DNA of 64,000 bases from Nyssa sinensis (taxonomy: Eukaryota; Streptophyta; Magnoliopsida; Cornales; Nyssaceae), in the NCBI GenBank assembly GCA_008638375.1, contig CM018051.1, forward strand, positions 41,824,177-41,888,176. Direction: 5' to 3'. How positions within the stretch are numbered: position 1 is the first letter of the stretch; the number at the start of each line of letters is the position of its first letter. Position numbers and translations under genes: made by a program. Below the pieces are notes generated by a model. It saw nothing but the letters and a program-made list of their open reading frames with translations. It searched no databases and was not told where the DNA came from. This document shows positions 48,391 to 59,640 of the stretch, in pieces.

Positions 48391-49761
48391 AGAGATTTAT
48401 CAACGTGGTGGTTGATGCTCTCAGTAGTAAGTCATTAGGGAATCTTGCTTGGGGGCAACACTCGCTAACGTGACAACGGGTCTCATATTAGTGGAAAGGA
48501 TCAAGGAACAACAAAATCAAGAAAAGGCCTTAGTTAGGCTATGAAAGGAATCTGAAGTTAGAAGGAACCCATAATTTGCTATTTAGGATGGGATGTTACA
48601 GTTTTGAGACTGAATTTGTGTGCCAAATGTACCCAAGTTAATGAGGGAAGTCCTAGAAGAAGTGCATAATTTAAAATTTTCTATCACCCTAATAACACCA
48701 AAATGTACCACAACGTTCTGAGCACGTACTGATGGCCAAGAATGAAGAAGGACATTGCAGAGTACATTGCACGATACGTACGATGCCAGAAAGTTAAGGT
48801 TGAGCACCAGAAATCTAATGGACTATTACAACCACTTCTCATACTTGAGTGAAAATGGGAGCATATTACGATGGACTTTGTGTTAGGACTACCCAAGACT
48901 CTACGAGGGAGCGACTCAATTTGGGTTATAGTTGATAGGCTAATGAAGTTGACTCATTTTCTTGCCACTAAGACAACACAGACGTTGGAACGATTAGCTA
49001 CACTATACATCCAAGAGATTTTTTGTCTACATGGAACCCTTGTCTTGATAGTGTCTAGTCAAAATTCGAGGTTTGTATCACAGTTTTGGAACAGTTTATA
49101 GAGAGTGATGGACATAAACTTGAGATTTAGCACCATGTATCACTCGGAGACAAATGGATAGTCTGAGAGGGTGATCCAAATGTTAGAGGACATCGTTTAC
49201 CTCTGCGTATTAGATTTCAAATATAGTTGGGAAGAATAGTTACCACTCATAGAGTTCACCTACAATAACAGTTACCAGTCCAGCATCTGGATGGCTCCGT
49301 ATGAGGCATTTTATAGCAAGAAATACATATCTTCACTTGGACAGAAGTGGGAGAAAATAAATTGCTCAGCCCAAAAATAGTTAGAAAGACAACAGACAAA
49401 ATCCAAGTGATCAGACTACGACTACAAGCAACTCAGAGTCATCAAAAAAGTTATGCCGACGTCCGAATAATAAATTTAGAGTTCACAATTGGTGATCGCG
49501 TGTTCTTGAAGGTATCACCCATAAAGGGCATGATGAGGTTTGGGAAGAAAGGGAAATTAGGCCCTCGTTACATTGGACCATTTGAGATTATAAAGTGGAT
49601 TGGACAATAGCATACTGATTTGCTTTACCATCAGAATTGGCGCACATTCACAATGTATTCATGTCTCCATGCTGAAGAAGTGCCTACACAATCTGAGCCA
49701 AGTAATAAAGCATAAGACATTAGAAGTATAGGAAGATTTGAGGTATATTGAACAACTATAG
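48391..49761 (+). pseudogene. Tekay-like pol remnant: integrase
   Basis: NVVVDALSSK marks the RNase H-integrase linker. The zinc-binding region is decayed (KKDIAEYIARYVRCQKVK keeps one Cys of the CxxC pair). The catalytic core is long and clear: MDFVLGLPKT with the first Asp, VDRLMKLTHFLA, LYIQEIFCLHG, then VSSQNSRF where the family has VSDRDPRF. The second catalytic Asp is therefore lost. SERVIQ keeps the Glu. YNNSYQSSI and, in another frame, SYADVRIINLEF, FLKVSPIKGMMRFGKKGKL and RYIGPFEI give the C-terminal domain. At least six stops and several frameshifts are present. The chromodomain that follows is split by insert I. Confidence 0.85.
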
Positions 49762-51983
49762 TGTGGGTGCCAGCACAGGAAAAAAAAAAAAAAAAAAAGG
49801 AAAGATATGTGTCATCCCTTTTCATGGATTTAGAGGAATCCTGATTGTCTCCTTCCCTTAAAATGGGGAGGAACGCTTCTTATGGAAGATAGAGAAATTG
49901 AGGAGTCGTCAGCTTATATTTGGGCAAGAAACAAGCAAACCTGTTACAGCAGAACATAATTAAAAAAATTAAAAATGAATGAAATAATCAAAATTTATAT
50001 CGCTCGTCTCTTAATTACATTCTAAAGATCCCTTGACATGGATCAAATAAAATAAGGCACTGAAATAAAGGAAAAACTAGAGAAAACATGGATCTGGGGG
50101 CTTAGGTACGAAGTGGAAAGTGTTAGGCACCCACCCCGCCCGATCCGAATGGAACGACCTCGAATATTCACTTTCAAGGCTATTTTGTCGTGAGAAAACT
50201 GAAAAGAGAGATGTGAGTCTGGAAAAAATAAATAATAAAAAATCTAATGTAAAGAAATAAGACAAAACAGAAAAGACAGAAAGAAGATCTAACTCGGGCA
50301 TGAAGGCTTCCTACGTATCTGTGAAGAAAATGGAATCAGAGTCACGTAGTTCTTTTGTTTACCCTCTTTTATCAAGAGTGATAAAAGAGATGAGAACAAC
50401 CGAATCTAAAGAAAAACTAAGGTTTGAGAGCGTACCTTATTCAATCATGGTAGTCAGGCAGCACTTAGGCTAGGAAAATCTGGATCAGAGGCTTCAATCA
50501 GGTAGATCTCAGGCTTGTTCTTCGATTTGGAAAGCATCGCTTCGACTTGCTTCGTGAAGGGAGGTTGTCACTTCGGTAGTGCTTCAACCTCGGGAGAGGG
50601 AGAGCTCTTGTAGAAAGAACTCTAGAACTGTGCTAGCAGCGTAAGGCTATGGAAATCTTATATTCCGTACTTTTGTCCATTTGTAAAACTGATGGCCTAA
50701 AGGCTCCATTTATAAGGAAATATAAAAATTTGATCCAAGGGTCTAAGATTAAACCCTAAAATAGAGGGCTAAGATCATGTCTTGAGTGATAATTATCTAA
50801 TAAAATAAATAAAAAATTAAATAAGAATGATTATCCTAGCTAAATGAATTAATAAATAATTATAAAAATGCACGAACCAATAGAATTGGTGTCTACATGC
50901 AAGAGCCAATGAGATAAAAGAGAAATAGAATTTAATTGAAAAATAAACTCTAAAATAAAAACGTCTAGGTTCGATGTATATCCATTTAAGGCAATATCAA
51001 GCAACCAGATTTATGGAAACTCTAAAAGTGGAAAGTCCTAATTAAGCCTAAATAGACTACTATCACTCAAGATTACCAAATTACCCCCAATTCGGTGGAG
51101 AATCTCTAGATTGCCACAAGACATGTGAAAAGACCAAATTACTCCCAATTCGTCACCAAAGGGATAAAATTACAAAATTACTCCTAGAGGGGTAAAATGA
51201 TATAGAAATTATAAAAATTCCCTTCAAGTGACTAGGAAGTCCTACTGAGGGTAGGATTATGCCAAAATTACCAAAATGTCCTTAGTGGGTAGAAAGGTGC
51301 TAAAATTATCGAAACGCCCTCCGATGGGTAGAAGAGTCCTAACGAGAGTGGGACTCTGTTAGGAAGAGTCCTACTTGGACTGAAACTCTGGCAAGAGAGT
51401 CCTATGTGGACTGGGACTCTATCGAGAAGAATACTACTTAGACTGGGACTCTAATAGGAGAATCCTAAAGAAAGCAAGACTCTATCAGAAAGAGTCCTAC
51501 TTGGACTAGGACTCCGTCAAGAAAGTCCTAACGGGAGTGGGACTCTATCGGAAAGAGTCCTACTTGGATTGGGACTCTATCAGAAGAGTCCTAACAAGAG
51601 TGGGACTCTATCAAGAAGAGTCCTACTTCGCCTAGGACTTTGGCATGAGAGTCTTAACGGGAGTGGCACTCTATCTGGAAGAGTCTTACTTAGACTGGAA
51701 CTCTATCAAAAAAGTCCTAACGAGAGTAGGACTCTATCGAGAAGAGTCCTACTTGGACTAGGACTTTGGCAGGAGAGTCCTAACGGGAGTAGGACTCTAT
51801 CGGGAACAGTCCTACTTGAACAGGGACTCTGACAGGAGAGTCCTAACAGGAATAGGACTCTGTCAGAAGGAGTCCTAATAGGAATACTACTCAATTAGGA
51901 AGAATCCCTACTTGAAATAGGTTTCTTAGCATAATCATCGATTTTTACTACTTAATCAAGGGTCACAAAATGAAGTGTCTACA
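49762..51983 (-). mobile_element. LTR-like insert I in the Tekay chromodomain
   Basis: This 2222-bp sequence separates YIEQ of the pol remnant from ILDCREK, which are adjacent in the family. On the minus strand it starts TGTAGACACTTCATTTTG and ends CTGGCACCCACA, which suggests a reverse solo LTR of another gypsy-type family. Flanks TATAG and ATTTG do not match well, so boundaries are approximate. It holds a poly-A stretch at 49780-49798, a short GC-rich block near 50128-50150 and the minisatellite at 51331-51931. No gene is recognised. Confidence 0.55.
51331..51931. repeat. Hairpin minisatellite, ~31-bp monomers in 63-bp dimers
   Basis: About 19 monomers of 30-33 bp were counted. Two types alternate, one with AGTCCTAACGGGAGT and one with AGTCCTACTTGGACT, giving a 63-bp dimer. 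Every monomer holds GAGTCC and GGACTC as an inverted repeat around roughly 11 bases, so each can fold into a hairpin. Because the dimer is a multiple of three, long open frames appear on both strands; they are artefacts of the repeat. Confidence 0.9.
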
Positions 51984-52180
51984 ATTTGTAAATTTTGGAT
52001 TGTAGGGAGAAAATATTTCAGAACAAGACCACTCCATTAGTGAAAGTGCTATTGAGGAATCACAAAGTTAAAGAAGCCATGGGGAAATGGGACAATGAGA
52101 TCCGCTCAAAATATCTGCAATTATTCACATTACAAGGTACGCCATGTTTGGGGACCAAACTTTCTAAAAAAGGGGGAGAA
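51984..52180 (+). pseudogene. Tekay-like chromodomain remnant and polypurine tract
   Basis: ILDCREKIFQNKTTPLVKVLLRNHKVKEAMGKWDNEIRSKY is the C-terminal chromodomain of chromoviral integrases, which in active elements directs insertion into heterochromatin. The usual ATWE is changed to AMGKW. It continues to TPCLGTKLSKKGGEC, whose codons overlap the hairpin at 52146-52160 and the polypurine tract AAAAAAGGGGGAGAA (52166-52180). The upstream half of the chromodomain lies before insert I. Confidence 0.75.
52146..52160 (+). promoter_or_regulatory. Pre-polypurine-tract hairpin, Tekay remnant
   Basis: GTTTGG (52146-52151) and CCAAAC (52155-52160) pair over 6 bp around GGA. Here the hairpin lies inside the end of the coding frame. 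Confidence 0.6.
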
Positions 52181-55172
52181 TGTAACACCCTAACCTCAAA
52201 GTCAACTATAATGGTGTCATCTTAGGAAAAATTTGAAATGTTAATTAATCAAAATATTAGAATTATTGTCTAACTAGCCAATTATTCAAGAGACTAAGAC
52301 ATGGAAAAATTCAAGAAAACATTACCATGCTCAAAGAAACTCTAACTAATGATGATTAAAACACTAATACAAGAATAATTAAAAAGAAAAATAGATTTTT
52401 AATAGGAAATGTATGCCTAGAGACATAACATGATGTATGCATGTAAGTGGAGGTATGGTACATACATATATATATATATATATAACTATACATATATAGT
52501 CAACTTACCACAAATTGAAACCATGGGCTTGAGGGCTAGAAGAAAACATTACCATGCTCAAAGAAACTCTAACTAATGATGATTAAAACACTAATACAAG
52601 AATAATTAAAAGGAAAAATAGATTTTTAATAGGAAATGTATGCCTAGAGACATAAAATGATGTATGCATGTAAGTGGAGGTATGGTACATATATATATAT
52701 ATATATATATAACTATACATATATAGTCAACTTACCACAAATTGAAACCTTGGGCTTAAGGGCTAGAATTCTCCACTAAGGAAACAGAAGTGGACCAGCC
52801 ATACTATGGCCTTGCTTGAACTAAGAAATGAGAGGCCAAGGGGGGTGGCAATGGAAAAGTGTCCATGCATGCCCTCAAGGGAAATTTCTTTAAATTCCCT
52901 TCTCTCCCTACCATTTCACTTTTTGGATTGTAAACACACTGAGAGTAAGCTAGAGATGAGAAATTTGAGTTGTAGAAAGCTAGAACAGAACTGTGCTAGA
53001 GAAAGAAATGAAGGAGAAAATCAAACAAACAAGCATCAAAGAGGTTAGAGCCCTTCTCTTTCACTCATTTCATTTTCTATATACTTTCTAAGGTAGATAA
53101 GACCCTTTAATGAGTCTGCATGGCCCTAAAATGGTTGGTCTAAGCTTGGACTACCATTGATGAAGCTTGAAAAGCTTACCTAGAAATGAACTTAAATAAA
53201 ACATATTTCTAAGCATTGGGACTTGATTTACACATGAATAAGACCAAGAAAACACCCGACCGTGACTCGAAAGCTCACAATTGAGCTATGAATAACCAAG
53301 TTACAAATTTGGCCAAAAATGGCAAAACCTCGAATTGAGCTCCAAAACTTAAAAACTAAACATAGATCGAATGCCCATAAACTAAGGAAACCAAACATAG
53401 ATAAACTAAGCCAAGATCAGTCCACAGTCATTGAAGTCAGATCGAGTTTTTAAGCTCAGTTCGAGCCGCCAAACCAACGCGAAACCTTTTTTAGACAACT
53501 GAGAAGACGTTTGGAATAAAAAAATGAGAAGAAATGCTAGCTGAAAATGCATGAAATTGCGTTTGAACATTTTTAGTGTTTGCAGCTACAGTGAATCGTC
53601 GCATAGAGAAGACAACAGGTCGGTTGAGTTGACTAGGCTGAGTCGCATGAGCTATCCAAGTTAACTCGACCATGTGTCAACTCGCGATATAACCGAAGAA
53701 TAAGTGAGACGACTTCGTTTAGATTAAAACGACTTCTACCTATGTCATTTTGGCTTAAGTTTTAACAATGCAATTGGCATATTTGGTTACAGGCACAATA
53801 AATTAGAAATTGATGTTTTGCTAAACATAATCCAAATAAGACCTCCAAATCATGAATAAGGCATGTTTGGCCACTGAATCAATAAATTAAATCAAGAATT
53901 TGATATCCCAAACCTGGATAAGGGGTCAATTAAGGTTAACGGGTTGTTCGTTTATCAATTAAAACTGAAATAGTTATCCATGAAGTGGATAACCCCTGTA
54001 TATTGGATAAGGGATTGTTTGGTTATATAAGAATTAAATTGAGTTTTTAGAATTTATACTTTAACCCTTGAATTTAAAAAAAAAAGTTATTATATGGCCT
54101 ATAAAATTGAAAATTTATTCAATTATACCACCAAAAAATAATAGAAATAACATTTTAGTCCCTAAAATTTTGAAAATTATAAAAATGTCCCTAGAACTTT
54201 AATAATTACATGATGCCCCTGGATTTTAATAAAATTACAATAATATGCTTATAAAAAGGGAGAAACTTCTTTTTAGCATAAAATGAACTATACAAAGCCA
54301 AATTAAGATTCGAAAAAATCTAACCTAGGGTTTTTCGACATTTTGGATCAAATTGCAGGCCTTATTTAAGAAAATTAGATTCCCAAATACATAAAAAAAA
54401 AAATGAACTATACTAATTTCAAATAAGTCCTAAAAGCTTAATTATGCTACCAAATGACATCTGAAAGCTGCGAGGGTACCTAGCCTAAGATTTTTCGACG
54501 TTTTGGACTAAATAGTAGAGTTTGTTTCATCAAATAAGATGCCAAAAATATAGATATACAAAATTGGCCATTTTTAAAGGTAAAATAAGCTACTAGAAGA
54601 ACATAGGCGAATGAGTAAAGACCACTTGCCTTGAATATTATAAGACCCTAAACCTAATAATATAACCCATTGAACTTAGCCATGCAATTTATCAATTAAA
54701 CCAAAGTAAGTCTATACAATGGTAAAATTGAACTATGTGATGTTCCCTGATTATATGAATAGCAAAGAATGAGGGATTTACTTGTTGAGCTAAGTTAGCT
54801 CATCCCAGATTGTTACTTACCTTTCAGTGGAGGATAACCAGGAAGCGTAGTGAACGAGTGAATAGCTTCCTAAGCATGCGAACAGACTGCGAGAGCTTAT
54901 GTATGTATGTTGGCACTTTGTGCTATTTTGTTGTACTAGGGAAGAAGACTTTTGTTTAGATGTCTCCCGTGAGTCCACATCTTGGATTTTTGTACTTTTA
55001 ACATATAACTATATAATTATACTACACTTCAAATCTGTATTTTTTGTATAATGCTTTTGCATACTATATTAAATTGCTATTATTATAAACAAATCTTTGT
55101 TAATTAGTTAAATACAACATAAGGGTCGTTCATATACCCTAATCCACAGAGGGTCGGTTTCGAGTTGAGACA
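52181..55172 (+). repeat. 3' LTR of the Tekay-like remnant
   Basis: This 2992-bp LTR starts TGTAACACCCTAACC directly after the polypurine tract and ends TCGAGTTGAGACA. It contains the 227-bp duplication (52313-52766). Decayed relatives of the hairpin module lie near 54330 and 54500 (GGACTAAATAGTAGAG). The 5' half of the element is missing from the window. Open frames inside show no domain. Confidence 0.85.
52313..52766 (+). repeat. 227-bp direct tandem duplication in LTR
   Basis: Copies 52313-52539 and 52540-52766 are adjacent and differ at only about six positions, including a change in the AT run. The near identity points to a recent duplication within an otherwise old element. Confidence 0.9.
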
Positions 55173-56498
55173 AGCACCAACTTACCTTCACCACTATAGA
55201 CACAAACACCACCATGGCCAACAGAAATTGGATCTAGATAAAACAAGGCGGTCGTTGTCCGAATGGTCTTCGGGATGGCTTTCTTTGTACCGGTGCCAAA
55301 AATAGTGAGGGAATTAAGCGACAGCTCTAAGGACGAAAATAGCTTTCTTCCTAACAGCAACAGCAGTGAGTGGCTTAGGAGTGGTAGAAGTGGTGCCAAA
55401 AAGGGTTAGGGATGGATGGGTGAGTTTGAGAGAGAGGCCGTTAAATGAAGAGTGAAACGGTGGGTAGGGTTTGAGATCAGAAATAGAAGGGAGTGAGATG
55501 GAGTAAAGAATGAGAAGATAGCTGCAATTACGGCTTGCATTTGTTAGATGAGATAATGTGTGAGAGCCTTGATGAAGTACACTGTGAGTGGCCTTTCATT
55601 AGATCCTTAAAGGGGCAAAGTTCTCATTAAAAAAGATACAAATTTAAGAATGAACCTTACCTCAAAAATATAATAGATCGCCTACACCTATAATAAGAGA
55701 GCGTATGATCATGGATCAATGCTCAAAATAAGTCTCTTTAAGAAGTTTTTCACCGATAAACCCTTTTTTAATTGGATGATGTGTTGAGACCACTATTAAT
55801 TGGTGGACCAGTTGTTTATTGTTTTGTCTATTTCATTGTTAGGTTCCTTTTGATCGCGAATATCAAATTTGGTGAGGTTGGGGTGATTATTTTGTCACCA
55901 TTCATAGGACTTGACCTTGATGTTTGGAATTCTTGGGTTAGGTAACTTCAATTATTTTGTGAGGGATCTGGATCTAGTGTATTTAAAATGGAGGGTTTAT
56001 TTGTGAGAGAGTCTGAATTTCACTATATGTGTGAATCTCACATTCATTTACAAATGAGCACTCTTCATTTTATTTAATATTTAATATTGACTATTATCAA
56101 TATATAGTACAGATAAAGAGAAAGTGGTAATAGCTGTCCACAAGGACAAAAACAGTAAATACTTCAAAAATAATTAATGTTAATTTGGCAATAGGAGCAG
56201 CCATATTAAATATCATTTATAGATCATCAAGTTTGACTAATAATTTGATTTATATACTTGTTTAAAAAAGAAAAGTATTAGAGATAATGACTTATATTTT
56301 TGTAATATATAATATTAGTATATAAATTCTATGGACGAGATGGAGCGAAGAGTATAAATACATTGGAGAATTTTAATATATTGGATTACGATTAGGATTT
56401 TAATTACGAGTTAGTATAAATACATTATAAATTTCCTGTGCCATAATTGTAAAAATCATTTTTTCACAACTAAAAGAAGAAAAAAACATTGCTATTGA
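55173..56498. other. Non-transposon interval, mostly without recognisable content
   Basis: This interval lies between the Tekay LTR end and the Tat 5' LTR. Apart from the SOD-like remnant (55314-55540, minus) I recognise nothing. From about 56040 it is AT-rich with a repeated AGTATAAATACATT phrase (56349-56362 and 56413-56426). It may be old host intergenic or promoter sequence. Confidence 0.5.
55314..55540 (-). pseudogene. Chloroplast Cu/Zn superoxide dismutase 5' remnant (probable)
   Basis: On the minus strand, the ATG at 55540 opens MQAVIAAIFSFF. After a one-base frameshift near 55470 the reading continues with a Ser/Thr-rich stretch containing SSFNGLSLKL. It then gives KPLTAVAVRKKAIFVLR and a stop (55316-55314). 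Chloroplast Cu/Zn SOD precursors in many eudicots begin MQAVLAA, carry a SFxGxSLKL motif in the transit peptide and have KPLTVVAATKKAVAVLKG at the start of the mature enzyme, so order and spacing agree. All metal-binding histidines would lie downstream and are absent. The enzyme converts superoxide to peroxide in the stroma; this fragment cannot. Identification is by remembered motifs only. Confidence 0.55.
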
Positions 56499-57055
56499 TG
56501 TACCAAAAAATGACAAGCCCAACCCGAGTTTGACACGTGTCTAAGTTTCTTATGTACAGGTCAAAAAGTGACAGGACAGTTCAGATTTAACGTTCGCTCA
56601 TTGAATAAAAGGGTGCGGACTTTCCTTACCGAGCAACGAATTCGGAGCACGTGCTTAACAAGGTATCGAGCTTATCACCACCTTGCCTACCCTACCGACC
56701 ATAAAACAAGGAAACAGAATGCGACATGGAAGCTGCCATTCTCGGATATATTCTGATCCCTATTTTTATAGAGATCAGAATGGAAATTGTCATTTCTATA
56801 TAGCTACAAATCCCAAATTTTGTGCCTTCAAATCCTAACCAATTTAGGAGACGAGCAGCCTATAAATACACCCCTAAGGTACGTTTTTCAATTACAGTCA
56901 ATTACACTCTTTCAAGTTGAGTCTCTCTTTTTATTTTCATTGACTTTATCATTGGAGCGGCTACCACAGAAGCCAACCCGGTGGCCCTCTGATCCTTTTT
57001 TCGAGTTCGTGACAGACGACAAAGAGCGAAGCCCCACTGATCAGATAGTATAGCA
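56499..57055 (+). repeat. 5' LTR of Tat element
   Basis: The 3' boundary (…TAGCA, 57055) is set by the primer site six bases later. The 5' boundary is uncertain: TGTACC at 56499 or TGACAAG about a dozen bases later. TATAAATACA at 56861-56870 is a good TATA box, which puts transcription start near 56895. No second LTR is in the window, so the boundary cannot be confirmed by comparison. Confidence 0.6.
56861..56870 (+). promoter_or_regulatory. TATA box of Tat 5' LTR
   Basis: TATAAATACA lies about 190 bp before the LTR end, a usual distance for the U3/R boundary. Confidence 0.6.
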
Positions 57056-57060
57056 TCAGC

Positions 57061-57079
57061 TTGGCGCCGTCTGTGGGAA
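57061..57079 (+). other. Tat primer-binding-site context
   Basis: TTGGCGCCGTCTGTGGGAA is the characteristic sequence downstream of the 5' LTR in plant Tat-lineage elements, where a tRNA primes minus-strand synthesis. Confidence 0.75.
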
Positions 57080-57646
57080 CGACAATCATTTCTATAAATT
57101 TCTCAGTCAGAAGCAAATCCTTCATCTCTAAGAAACTATTGCTCCCAATCTTCGGCCAAGGAAGGGTTCCCAAAACTCCGAAAACTAGCCTTCGGCTGAG
57201 ATAGGAAGGAGGGCAAACTCCCGATCATGTATAGCAATAACTTGATCGGATTCAATGGCAGTCTGATCTAATACAAGAGCAACTCCTTGCCATATCCCAG
57301 GTTTTGGCTTCTATGGCCCAAAACCAGCAAGGCAATCCCATCCACCTTCTTCTAAGCGCAACTAATGAAGGGATTCGACCTCCTGTCACCACCATGAGCG
57401 GAGGACCTCCTAATGTAGAAACCCCCGACTTGTAGTCGATACACCCCCATGGTACCACTCACATAGGGGGTGACCCCTAGCCATCAAACACCCCAAGAGG
57501 AGGGATGCCTGCTTTCTACCCTGCTGTCTATTACCAAAGTAGGACAAGGATTCCAACTTCAGCAATCTTAAGGGCCAATCCAACACTGCTTGAGTTTCAA
57601 CCCCCGCATGTACTAGTTTTCCTGGTCCAAATAGGGCAACGCCCCC
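57080..57646 (+). other. Tat leader and decayed gag N-terminus
   Basis: This is a GC-richer stretch than the surroundings. Short readings such as MYSNNLIGFNGSLI and Pro-rich segments suggest a gag N-terminal region, but stops in all frames prevent a firm reading. Confidence 0.45.
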
Positions 57647-58811
57647 TTGCACATTGGAACTGAGGCTGCGAGGCAAGGGCAGCAGCAGCCGATTTCGCCC
57701 AGAATTCCACAAAGGGTGGACGAAGTAGTAGATTCTGCGGAGCAAACTGCTTTCACTAAAGGGACCCACGTCTCTCTAGAGCAGGATGAATTAGCAAGAC
57801 TGCTCGGGAGATTCGCCACTCCGTTCACCCCTGCCATAATGGCAGAAAAGCGGCCCAAAACATTTGTGGTCCTAAAGTTCACCCTGTATGATGGGTCAGA
57901 AGATCCCGGGGACCACCTCTCCCACTATCAGCACACAATGGCTTTGCATGGGGCTACCGATGCCTTCATGTGTCATACATTCATAATGAGCCTCAAGGTT
58001 ACCGCTCTGAAGTGGTTCCACAGCCTTCTTCATGAGTCAATCATCAACTTTTATGAACTCAGTAGGCGGTTCCTTGACTGATTCTTGACCAGCAGAAAGT
58101 TAAGGATGGGTCCATAATTTTTACTAACTATAAATCAGTCCAAGGGGGAATCACTTCAGAAATATATTGCTCACTTTAACACCGAGCTCACGAAGGTAAC
58201 TGACTGCAGTCTGAGCTTTCTATTAGCTGCCCTTGCCTCTAGTTTGGGCCCTAGACGGTTTCAAAACTCTTTGATAAAGAACCCTCCTATCGACATGGCA
58301 ACACCTATAGAGCAGGCCCGAAAGTATATAAATCTGGAGGATATAAAGATATTTGTCCGAAAGGCCAAGGAGCAAGCTCAGAAGGACTGAGCATGCCCAG
58401 AAGAGAGATTCCGATGCAACCAAAAGGAAGGGCTAGGAGTCCTGATAAGAGGGTGGCACCCAGAGCTCAAAATAACCCCACTCTGGAAGGTATGGAACAT
58501 TCACACCTCTGAATGCCTCCCTCACTCACATACTTCAACAAGTGCAAACACGTGAAGATTTTAGGTGGCCGAATCCATTGAAAAGCAGTCCCGACTCCAG
58601 GGATTAGAGCAAATACTATGACTTCCATAAAGACCATGGGCACACCATCGATGAATGTAGAGCTCTCAAAAATAAGATTGAACAACTTATTAGAAGAGGG
58701 CGTCTGTGGGAGTTTATCCGACAGGATGGGAGGCAAAACCCCTGTAACGATAGACTGCAACAAAGAAGGCCAGAACAGAGGCCTAAACAAAACGAGGCTC
58801 TGAATGAATAG
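57647..58811 (+). pseudogene. Tat gag remnant
   Basis: The open segment 57647-58081 contains KRPKTFVVLKFTLYDGSEDPGDHLSHYQ, MALHGATDAFMCHTF and ALKWFHSLLHESI, the capsid strings of Tat gag. The family reads LYDGSKDPxDHL and AWFxSLPxxSI at these places. Further segments are frameshifted. YYDFHKDHGHTIDECRALKNKIEQL at 58614-58688 is the gag C-terminal zinc-ligand motif (H..H..C). It continues to a TAG at 58809-58811. Gag would package the RNA; here at least four stops and several frameshifts abolish it. Confidence 0.8.
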
Positions 58812-59640
58812 CCGCACCTAGAATAATCAAGTCATCTTCATCCTCCATGCAGACAGTGCGATAACCAGGATGTCCAACTGAGCTAGAAAGTGTTATGCTA
58901 GAGAAGCAAGAGCAGAACCCAGCATCCTCCAAATCTCCACCATTGAGAAAAGGCTAAGGCCTGCACCTCACATCTAGTTTTTAGAGCTAGATCTTATTGG
59001 GGTACACTGCCCCTATAGTGACGCCCTCATCATCTCACTCAAAATTATGAATTTCGAGATTAGGAAGGTTCTAGTGGACATAGGAAGTTCCACCAATGTG
59101 TTGTTCTGCGAGCCCTTTCAGCACATGAAGCTCAGCGCCAGTGATCTCAAGGCCACCATCGTTGTAATGATGGGATTCAATGGGAACCTCAGCACCCCAC
59201 TAGGCAAGATAGACCTCCCGACCACTACGAGTGAGGGGGATGCTCAGAAGACGTTGATCTCTGAATACATGGTCCTGGATTCCAGTCTCCCTACAACATC
59301 ATCATCAGAAGACCAAGGCTCCATCAAATAGGGGCGATCACCTTGACCCTCCATCAGTGCCTAAAGTACATCCATAGTGATAGGGTTTGCACCATTAGGG
59401 GCTGTCAGCCAACTACCCGGGAGTGCCATGGTCTGGTGTTGAAGGAGAAAGCCCACAAATAGCAATCACAGCACCCTCGTGAAGAAGGAATCCCTGCATT
59501 TTCCAAACATCATGAGACTGAGGAGTGCCCCTCTAAGATTGACGAGCCATTAAGTCCCAAGTGAAGGGACAGCCTGGCCAAACCGACGCAGGAGCCTGTC
59601 AAGGTGCTAGTGAGTTCTAAAGGGGAAGATCACTATTTAT
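58812..59640 (+). pseudogene. Tat protease remnant
   Basis: VLVDIGSSTNVLFCEPFQHMKL matches the retropepsin active-site region. The family has D-S/T-G-S; here it is D-I-G-S (Asp codon at 59077). GFNGNLSTPLGKIDLP and EYMVLDSSLP match downstream protease strings. The open stretch is 59047-59331. After it a frameshift leads to decayed linker sequence up to the RT. The Ile substitution next to the catalytic Asp and the flanking stops mean it is inactive. Confidence 0.75.

Noticed and set aside
51569..51894. Overlapping repetitive open frames on both strands
   Set aside because: The 63-bp dimer is a multiple of three, so frames stay open as an artefact of the minisatellite.
55139..55399. 86-codon antisense frame as an intact gene
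   Set aside because: It mixes LTR end and the wrong frame of the SOD-like remnant; the meaningful residues are in another frame.
57410..57882. Antisense frames over Tat gag (119 and 89 codons)
   Set aside because: They are shadows of the GC-richer gag coding strand.
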